Below, in pieces: positions 1 through 4,169 of a stretch of 5,969 bases of DNA (the stretch's first letter is position 1; every line of letters starts with the position of its first letter). This stretch comes from Candidatus Nomurabacteria bacterium (GTDB lineage: Bacteria > Patescibacteriota > Minisyncoccia > Phycocordibacterales > UBA9973), in contig CAIQAW010000035.1 of the NCBI GenBank assembly GCA_903869875.1, positions 1 through 5,969 on the forward strand, given 5' to 3'. The notes beneath the pieces were generated by a model that had not been told where the DNA came from, did no database searches, and saw only the letters and a list, made by a program, of their open reading frames with translations. The position numbers and the translations under genes are program-made.

Positions 1-56
1 CATCGCAGTTCTTGAAGTTTTTCGCGCTCCACAATGCTTAAATGTCTATATTTCAT
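1..56 (-). CDS. IS30-family transposase, N-terminal fragment (runs off left edge)
   Basis: Only the first 18 codons are in the window, starting at the ATG whose A is at base 56. They read MKYRHLSIVEREKLQELR, and the next codon begins TG (Trp or Cys). This matches the usual opening of IS30-type transposases and the HTH_38 domain, in which a 'HLS/T-x-x-ER-x-x-(I/L)' helix begins the DNA-binding helix-turn-helix. The family are DDE transposases that move the element by copy-out-paste-in. A GAGGT stretch sits only two bases before the ATG, closer than usual for a ribosome site, and a weak TAATAT hexamer lies at 65-70. The probable terminal repeat just upstream (78-103) supports the call. The catalytic DDE domain lies outside the window, so it is unknown whether the gene is intact. 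Another HTH_38 protein is possible but less likely given that repeat. Confidence 0.72.
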   Translation of the reverse strand, partial: MKYRHLSIVEREKLQELR

Positions 57-77
57 ATACCTCTATATTACTAGAAG

Positions 78-103
78 TGTTGCACTTACTTATTGAACCT
101 AGA
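78..103 (-). repeat. Probable IS30-type terminal inverted repeat
   Basis: On the minus strand this 26-base block begins TCTAGGTTCAAT and ends GCAACA, compared with TGTAGATTCAAT and GCAACA for the IS30 end recalled from memory. Its inner edge overlaps a small palindrome (AAGTG-TTG-CACTT, 75-87). The block is expected to be the transposase binding and cleavage site. The partner repeat is outside the window. Confidence 0.55.
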
Positions 104-128
104 AAAGGCTTATTTAATAAGCCTTTTT
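103..128. terminator. Bidirectional intrinsic terminator between the IS end and rseP
   Basis: The arm AAAAGGCTTA (103-112) pairs perfectly with TAAGCCTTTT (118-127) around a 5-base loop. It is a 10-bp stem with A-tracts on one side and a T-tract on the other (TTTTT 124-128 on plus, TTTT on minus). It lies 42 bases beyond the rseP stop, so it most likely ends the minus-strand frr-rseP transcript. It could also block plus-strand read-through coming from the IS. The U-tract is short in the minus direction, so efficiency there may be moderate. Confidence 0.75.
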
Positions 129-133
129 ATATT

Positions 134-170
134 ATTTACTGTAACCTACAACCTGTCATCTGTAACCTAC
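134..170. repeat. Degenerate 7-bp tandem repeat next to the rseP stop codon
   Basis: Four consecutive heptamers read GTAACCT (141-147), ACAACCT (148-154), GTCATCT (155-161) and GTAACCT (162-168), with a weaker copy ATTTACT before them (134-140). An 11-base exact repeat, CTGTAACCTAC, occurs at 139-149 and 160-170, 21 bases apart, i.e. exactly three units. The second copy overlaps the last base of the rseP stop codon. I recall similar heptad-periodic intergenic tracts in Parcubacteria genomes, but no function is evident here. Confidence 0.6.
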
Positions 171-1240
171 TAGTGTAGAATATCCTTTATCGTAATCAGC
201 ACCATCAACAATATCAAAATCAAGAAACCAATACCGTTTACCCATGCTTGGATTATTGTAGGAATCTTCTTACGGCGTATAACTTCTATAACAACCATTA
301 CTACCCTGCCCCCATCGAGCGCTGGAAATGGCAATGTATTCATTACAGCCAGTGCTATAGATAACAGTGCTGTAAAACCAAGGAAGTCGAATGTGCCTTC
401 TTTACGCATTGTCATTACACCTTTTGCTATACCTAGTGGACCTGAAACCTGGGTAGTATCTACATGGCCAGTAAATGCCTGGCCTATAAGGTGGTATGTA
501 CCACTAAACAATGCGTTTGCAACTTGGCCTGTGTGTTTAGTACCCGCAACTATTGCTTTACCTAACGGTAGTTTAACTGTGCCAGTTGTTTCTATTTCCA
601 CACCTATACCCTGTGAACCAGAACCAAAACCTACAACCGGCGTAATGGTATATGTTTGTAAATCTGCACCAACGTTGTTGCCATATATAACAACTTTTTT
701 ATTTGTTGTAACTGTTTGTATTATACCAGCACCAGTAAGTGGTAATGGTGCACCACTAACAGTATGTACAACAAAGCCTGGTTTTATACCAGCTATTTCA
801 GCGGGGCTATTAGGAAAAACTTGGGTAAATGTTATTTCAGTATTAGACACATATTCAGAAACATTTTCGCCCACGGTAGCGCGTGTACCAAATGCAAACA
901 GTGCTGTAAATAAAACAACAGCCAACAACATGTTCATGGTTACACCAGCTAGTAATGTCAGAATCTGTAGGTACCATGGCCGAGATGAAAATGAACGTGA
1001 TTCTTTTGTATTCGCAACATCTGTACCGTCTTCACCATAGATTTTTACATAACCGCCCAGTGGTATAGAATTTAACGAATATGTAGTTTCGCCCTTTTTC
1101 CATGAAAAAATTCTTGGTGGAAAACCAAAAGCAAATTCGTCGACACGCATACCTGATAGTTTAGCCACAATAAAGTGTCCAGCCTCGTGGACTAGCACCA
1201 ATATCAATAAAATAACAATAAATATAATAATAGATAACAT
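170..1240 (-). CDS. rseP: Site-2 family intramembrane zinc metalloprotease (RseP/RasP-like)
   Basis: This 356-residue protein is a polytopic membrane protease of peptidase family M50, which cuts transmembrane segments of anti-sigma factors or signal-peptide remnants. The first transmembrane helix holds the zinc motif HEAGH (residues 18-22). A GxxxN segment lies at 99-103 (LAGVTMN). One PDZ domain spans about 133-200, including the 'PNSPAEIAGIKPG' turn. The conserved VSGPLGIA is at 265-272, and the third zinc ligand is in NTLPFPALDGG (301-311, Asp309), followed by a C-terminal helix at 336-350. A single PDZ domain is the Gram-positive RasP arrangement rather than the two of E. coli RseP. The start lies 7 bases after the frr stop, and a perfect TATAAT overlapping that stop fixes the ATG as a likely leaderless start. 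It ends in TAG, unlike its TAA-ending neighbours. The substrate is unknown. Confidence 0.95.
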   Translation of the reverse strand: MLSIIIFIVILLILVLVHEAGHFIVAKLSGMRVDEFAFGFPPRIFSWKKGETTYSLNSIPLGGYVKIYGEDGTDVANTKESRSFSSRPWYLQILTLLAGVTMNMLLAVVLFTALFAFGTRATVGENVSEYVSNTEITFTQVFPNSPAEIAGIKPGFVVHTVSGAPLPLTGAGIIQTVTTNKKVVIYGNNVGADLQTYTITPVVGFGSGSQGIGVEIETTGTVKLPLGKAIVAGTKHTGQVANALFSGTYHLIGQAFTGHVDTTQVSGPLGIAKGVMTMRKEGTFDFLGFTALLSIALAVMNTLPFPALDGGRVVMVVIEVIRRKKIPTIIQAWVNGIGFLILILLMVLITIKDILH

Positions 1241-1246
1241 TGTAAA

Positions 1247-1252
1247 ATTATA
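1247..1252 (-). promoter_or_regulatory. -10 box for rseP, overlapping the frr stop codon
   Basis: The minus strand reads GTATAATTTTACAATG. A perfect TATAAT contains the frr stop codon and lies six bases before the rseP ATG, so predicted transcription starts at or next to the A of that ATG. I see no -35 element or TGn extension, so it may be weak or supplement read-through from frr. Confidence 0.5.
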
Positions 1253-1802
1253 CTGTCATTATGTCGTTTTCTTTCTTGGCAAACATGGCTTCTAGTGTAC
1301 CGTTTGCTACATCAACATGTTTTTGTAGTTCTTCTTTACCTTTAAATGCTTCGTCTTCTGTCATTTCGCCGTCTTTTTGTTTGTCGCGAATGTCGTTTTG
1401 AACTATTTCGCGTTCTTTGCGTACACGTATGCGGGCTTCTTCTAATAGTTCCTTTAGTACCTTTACTAACTTGGCGCGGTTTTCACCTGTCATCATTGGA
1501 AATATAGCGCGTAGGCCGTCTGAATCAGATACAACTGACAAACCAATGTTTGCGTCGATTATAGATTTTTCTATAGCCTTGATCTGTGTTTTGTCCCATG
1601 GGGCAATGCGTAATGTGCGTGGGTCCTCTATAGTTACTGAAGCTACGTTTTTAACAGGCATTTGTGCACCATAACTGTCTATAGTTATACTGTCTAGTAG
1701 TATTGGACTAGCTTTACCAGTGTGGATCTGACTAAATTCCTTGGCTAACCAAGTTTCGACTTCTTTGAATGCGTCTTTAAGGTTGTTGAATTGATATGTC
1801 AT
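1248..1802 (-). CDS. frr: Ribosome recycling factor
   Basis: With EF-G, this cytoplasmic protein splits the post-termination 70S ribosome so that subunits can be reused. The 184-residue length is standard (about 185). Family signatures are clear: HTGKASPILLD (27-37), the domain II strand with SYG...P (43-49), EDPRTLRIAPWD (59-70), IEKSI (77-81) and the long C-terminal helix with EDEAFKGKEELQK (149-161). One oddity is the helix III segment that in E. coli reads RNVRRD; here it is RKEREI (128-133), replacing the usual Asn and the Arg-Arg-Asp run. The register on both sides is ungapped, so this is substitution and not a frameshift. Expression probably comes from an extended -10 promoter directly upstream. 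The gene precedes rseP by 7 bases, a common chromosomal pairing for these families. Confidence 0.97.
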   Translation of the reverse strand: MTYQFNNLKDAFKEVETWLAKEFSQIHTGKASPILLDSITIDSYGAQMPVKNVASVTIEDPRTLRIAPWDKTQIKAIEKSIIDANIGLSVVSDSDGLRAIFPMMTGENRAKLVKVLKELLEEARIRVRKEREIVQNDIRDKQKDGEMTEDEAFKGKEELQKHVDVANGTLEAMFAKKENDIMTV

Positions 1803-1810
1803 AGGTGTAT

Positions 1811-1819
1811 ATTATAGCA
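1811..1819 (-). promoter_or_regulatory. Extended -10 promoter for frr
   Basis: On the minus strand, TGCTATAAT is a perfect extended -10 element (TGn plus TATAAT) ending 8 bases before the frr ATG. The transcript would have no leader or one of about two bases. There is no Shine-Dalgarno match in the gap (ATACACCT). The promoter lies in the 48-base space after the delta' stop, so frr can be transcribed independently of mreB. Confidence 0.65.
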
Positions 1820-1850
1820 CGCGTTTTGTAAAATTACAGCGTATTGCAGA

Positions 1851-2489
1851 TTATAAAATTGGTAATGTTATAGCAATATGTTCTAAAAGCATTTTAATAG
1901 AAGACCCGCGTGTAAGGATGTTTGCACTGGCATATTGTAAATCTGCAAGTATTGTACTTGGTACGCCTTTTTTATTTAAAACAATTTCAGTCAATGCATC
2001 GATGTACCTTTTCAAAATACTGCGTGTAGTATCATGGTCTTCGTGGTCTTTAATAAACTTCTCTACCCATTTTAAACGAGTCGGCACATCGCTAGCTAAA
2101 AACTTTTGCATTTCTATTTTATAAATTGAATCTGAATCTTCTCCTTCGTAATGCACAAGTTCAACACGTGACATTATGGTTGGCAGTAGATGCGCAACAT
2201 GTGGCATTATAAAAACTATTTTAGTTTGTGCGCCAGGTTCCTCGAGTGTTTTTAGTAACGCTTGTTGGGCTTCGTGTAGTATGTCGCCTGTAGATACCAG
2301 CACTATCTGCGGTGCGCTACCGTATGTGTATTCAGACAACATACGCACATCGTCTATAGTTACGCGTGGTATTAGAAAAGGCACCACATTATATTCTGGC
2401 ATTGATATTTTGAATTCTGCTGTAAGTACAGGCACTAATGCGTCTGGTGTATCACTAACAACAATGTAACTATGGTGTGTAAGTTGCAT
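1851..2489 (-). CDS. holB: DNA polymerase III delta'-like clamp-loader subunit (short, no P-loop)
   Basis: This 212-residue protein has the core of an AAA+ clamp-loader subunit of the DnaX/HolB type, part of the complex that loads the beta sliding clamp on DNA. The strongest signature is a 'sensor 1' block: IDDVRML (45-51), IVLVSTGDILHEAQQALLKTLEEP (62-85, including the ALLKTLEEP core), IVFIMPHVAHLLPTIMSRV (91-109). The last three residues stand where other subunits have the SRC motif. There is no Walker A and no zinc module, and only about 40 residues precede this block. It is therefore an ATPase-inactive delta' type, much shorter than E. coli delta' (334 residues). The ATG follows the mreB TAA by one base, so translation is probably coupled to mreB. 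The exact subunit name is inferred from the lack of ATPase motifs. Confidence 0.82.
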   Translation of the reverse strand: MQLTHHSYIVVSDTPDALVPVLTAEFKISMPEYNVVPFLIPRVTIDDVRMLSEYTYGSAPQIVLVSTGDILHEAQQALLKTLEEPGAQTKIVFIMPHVAHLLPTIMSRVELVHYEGEDSDSIYKIEMQKFLASDVPTRLKWVEKFIKDHEDHDTTRSILKRYIDALTEIVLNKKGVPSTILADLQYASANILTRGSSIKMLLEHIAITLPIL

Positions 2490-2490
2490 A

Positions 2491-3501
2491 TTAGTGTTTA
2501 GATATTAATGTTTTCTTATAAACATCTAGGTGTGCAAGGGCTTCACCGGTGCCCTTGGCTACACAGTACAGGGCTTCGTCGGCTAGACGTGCCTTTACAC
2601 CTGTTTTTCTATATACCAGTTCAGGTAGGTTGCGTAACTGCGATGTGCCACCTGTCATTATTATGCCGTGGTCAATAATGTCGGAAGCCAGTTCAGGCGC
2701 AGTGTCAGAAAGTACGTCCTTTATAGCATTAACCATTTTGTTAAGTTCTGGTTCCATTGCCGAACATATTTCGTTTGTTTTTATTTCGATAGATTTTGGT
2801 AGACCTTCGACATAGTCACGGCCTTTTACTATTAGACTAAGTTCTTCTTCCATTGGTACCGCAGACGCTATGGTTTGCTTTATTCGTTCTGCAGTTTTTT
2901 CACCTATGGCCAGGTTATATGTGCGCTTCATGTAGTCTATTATAGACTGGTCCAGTTTGTCGCCGGCTGATTTTACAGATTTACATGTAACAATACTACC
3001 TAGCGATATTACCGCTACATCTGTTGTACCACCACCGATGTCTACAACAACATTACCTTTAGATTCATATATAGGTATACCTGCGCCGATAGCTGACAAA
3101 ATAGGTTCCTTCATTAGGTATGCATTTTTTGCACCAGCACGCACAGCACTTTCAATAACTGCGCGGCGTTCAGTAGATGTTATACCTGCCGGTACTGATA
3201 TTAGTACGTCTGGTTTAAAAATGTTCCATTTTGGAAGGGCCTTGTTTATAAAGTAACGTAGCATTGCCTCGGTTACGCGGTAGTCGGCTATAACACCGTC
3301 GCGCATTGGTCGGTATGCCACAATATGGTCTGGTGTTTTACCTATCATTTCTTTGGCTTCGACACCTACAGCTAAAATGCGGTTGTCTTGTTCAGAAATA
3401 GCCACAACAGAAGGTTCGTTTATAACAATACCTTGCCCAGGCACAAAAACCAGCGTATTAGCTGTACCCAAGTCAATACCAAGTTTTTTGGTGAAAATCA
3501 T
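2491..3501 (-). CDS. mreB: Rod-shape determining actin homologue MreB
   Basis: MreB forms membrane-bound, ATP-dependent actin-like filaments that direct lateral cell-wall synthesis and rod shape. At 336 residues it is full length. The nucleotide-binding elements are present: phosphate 1 IDLGTANTLVF (9-19), KEPILSAIGAGIPI (131-144), phosphate 2 VVDIGGGTTDVAVISLG (152-168) and the adenosine loop IIMTGGTSQLRNLP (280-293). Other typical blocks are PMRDGVIADY (65-74), GDKLDQSIIDYMK (180-192) and GRDYVEGLPKSIEI (227-240). Two small deviations: phosphate 2 ends in Asp (TTD) where most MreB proteins have Glu (TTE), and the adenosine loop reads GGTS where GGGA is usual. The N-terminus MIFTKKLGID is typical, so the start is secure. 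mreC and mreD are not adjacent in the window. The gene leads an apparent two-gene unit with the delta' gene and has its own promoter facing away from the next gene. Confidence 0.97.
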   Translation of the reverse strand: MIFTKKLGIDLGTANTLVFVPGQGIVINEPSVVAISEQDNRILAVGVEAKEMIGKTPDHIVAYRPMRDGVIADYRVTEAMLRYFINKALPKWNIFKPDVLISVPAGITSTERRAVIESAVRAGAKNAYLMKEPILSAIGAGIPIYESKGNVVVDIGGGTTDVAVISLGSIVTCKSVKSAGDKLDQSIIDYMKRTYNLAIGEKTAERIKQTIASAVPMEEELSLIVKGRDYVEGLPKSIEIKTNEICSAMEPELNKMVNAIKDVLSDTAPELASDIIDHGIIMTGGTSQLRNLPELVYRKTGVKARLADEALYCVAKGTGEALAHLDVYKKTLISKH

Positions 3502-3508
3502 CCCCTAT

Positions 3509-3537
3509 ACAATACTCTAAAAACCTATATTTTGCAA
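3509..3537 (-). promoter_or_regulatory. Promoter for mreB (and the coupled delta' gene)
   Basis: On the minus strand a TTGCAA -35 (3532-3537) is separated by exactly 17 bases from a TATTGT -10 (3509-3514), which ends 7 bases before the mreB ATG. Each hexamer matches consensus at four of six positions. The predicted transcript starts at or one base before the ATG. The GGGG touching the ATG is too close to act as a ribosome-binding site. Confidence 0.5.
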
Positions 3538-3580
3538 AATAATGTGTATCTGCTAGAGTTAAGAAAAAGTAAATAACAAT

Positions 3581-3586
3581 TTTAAT
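3581..3586 (+). promoter_or_regulatory. -10 box for the AT-rich hypothetical gene
   Basis: TTTAAT (five of six to consensus) ends 7 bases before the ATG at 3594. A weak -35-like TTAAGA sits at 3559-3564 with 16-base spacing. No Shine-Dalgarno sequence is seen in the gap (ACACACC). The region is AT-rich, so a chance match is more likely here than at the other promoters. It is divergent from the mreB promoter, and the two share the 92-base space 3502-3593. Confidence 0.4.
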
Positions 3587-3593
3587 ACACACC

Positions 3594-4058
3594 ATGAAAA
3601 ATTTAATATTATTTTTAATCAATGTTTTTGCCAAAATCAAAACTTGGTGGCAAAACAAACTTGGCAATGTTTCTATGGAACAAGACGGGTCAGTTTTATG
3701 TATAATGAAGTACGAAAACAATCCATTAGTAATTCAAATGATACCTATGGGTAGCACTGGGCTGTCAAGTGTTAGAAACACAATTGACAGCAAAAAATTT
3801 CGTCCGATGAGTGATAAAGAGATCTGGAAGTTTTGTAGAAAATTTTCTTTCAATAAAAACTTTCAAAAAACATTTATCATAAATCCAGGTAAATCAGACG
3901 GAGCAACTATCGTACAAGCTTCAGATTATATGGAATTAAAAGATATTCTTGTAAATGAAGCTGATTTAGTTACTAATATAAGCAATATCTTTTACGGAAA
4001 AAGAATTATTAAAGAAAACTTTATAAACAAATTCTTTTACGTGTTTGTAATATTATAA
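3594..4058 (+). CDS. Unrecognised 154-residue basic protein, AT-rich gene
   Basis: I do not recognise this protein. It opens with a short hydrophobic stretch (LILFLINVFA, 4-13) followed by a basic, Trp-containing segment (KIKTWWQNK, 14-22). That could be an amphipathic membrane anchor or a weak signal sequence. The middle (30-130) is polar and looks like a small folded domain, with GSVLCIMKY (32-40) and TFIINPGKSDGATIVQASDY (93-112). The C-terminus is again hydrophobic (FFYVFVIL, 147-154). A hand count gives about 28% GC, against about 40-50% in lines sampled from mreB and priA, with AAA, AAT, TTA and AGA codons prominent. It is a self-contained unit with its own -10 box and a strong terminator 19 bases after the TAA. 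Either a recently acquired or a lineage-specific gene would fit. That it is coding is supported by the open frame, promoter spacing and terminator placement, not by homology. Confidence 0.68.
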   Translation: MKNLILFLINVFAKIKTWWQNKLGNVSMEQDGSVLCIMKYENNPLVIQMIPMGSTGLSSVRNTIDSKKFRPMSDKEIWKFCRKFSFNKNFQKTFIINPGKSDGATIVQASDYMELKDILVNEADLVTNISNIFYGKRIIKENFINKFFYVFVIL

Positions 4059-4077
4059 ACCCCCAGAAATATCAATC

Positions 4078-4107
4078 AAGCCACCAACCCCAGGTGGCTT
4101 TTTTTTT
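4078..4107 (+). terminator. Strong intrinsic terminator after the hypothetical gene
   Basis: AAGCCACC (4078-4085) pairs perfectly with GGTGGCTT (4093-4100) around a 7-base loop, and an unbroken nine-T tract (4099-4107) follows. This is a textbook rho-independent terminator starting 19 bases past the stop at 4058. It separates the hypothetical gene from priA, so priA must depend on its own promoter. On the minus strand no T-tract follows the stem, so the terminator acts in one direction. Confidence 0.92.
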
Positions 4108-4154
4108 ATTCTATATATACATAGTTTTGTCATTAGTAAACAAAAGCATTTTTC

Positions 4155-4163
4155 TGTTATAGT
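4155..4163 (+). promoter_or_regulatory. Extended -10 promoter for the priA-like gene
   Basis: TGTTATAGT is an extended -10 element (TGn plus TATAGT, five of six) ending six bases before the ATG at 4170, which places the predicted transcription start on the A of that ATG. A TTGTCA at 4128-4133 resembles a -35 but is 24 bases away, too far to pair with it. The element favours 4170 as start over the in-frame ATGs at 4188 and 4209. No Shine-Dalgarno sequence is visible. Confidence 0.6.
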
Positions 4164-4169
4164 AACGGT

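Larger units (their letters stand above)
1..103 (-). mobile_element. IS30-family insertion sequence, transposase-start end only
   Basis: Read on the minus strand, bases 103 to about 78 resemble the 26-bp terminal repeat of E. coli IS30 as I remember it. The blocks TAG, TTCAAT, GT and GCAACA are shared in register without gaps, about 19 of 26 positions. A transposase-like start codon follows 22 bases inside, the expected distance for this family. The outer boundary is therefore placed near base 103. The rest of the element, the other terminal repeat and the target duplication lie to the left of the window. The reference repeat is from memory, so the match should be confirmed. Confidence 0.62.

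Noticed and set aside
393..1040. 215-codon open frame on the plus strand inside rseP
   Set aside because: It lies antisense to a clear RseP protein with all family motifs, and its translation shows no recognisable domain. It is a by-product of codon use on the other strand.
3502..3506. AGGGG before the mreB ATG as a Shine-Dalgarno sequence
   Set aside because: It directly touches the ATG with no spacer, so it cannot pair with 16S rRNA while the start codon is in the P site.
3473..3721. Minus-strand open frame spanning the mreB promoter region and the start of the hypothetical gene
   Set aside because: It overlaps the mreB start out of frame, covers two promoters, and the product resembles no protein. 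It competes with a better-supported plus-strand gene.
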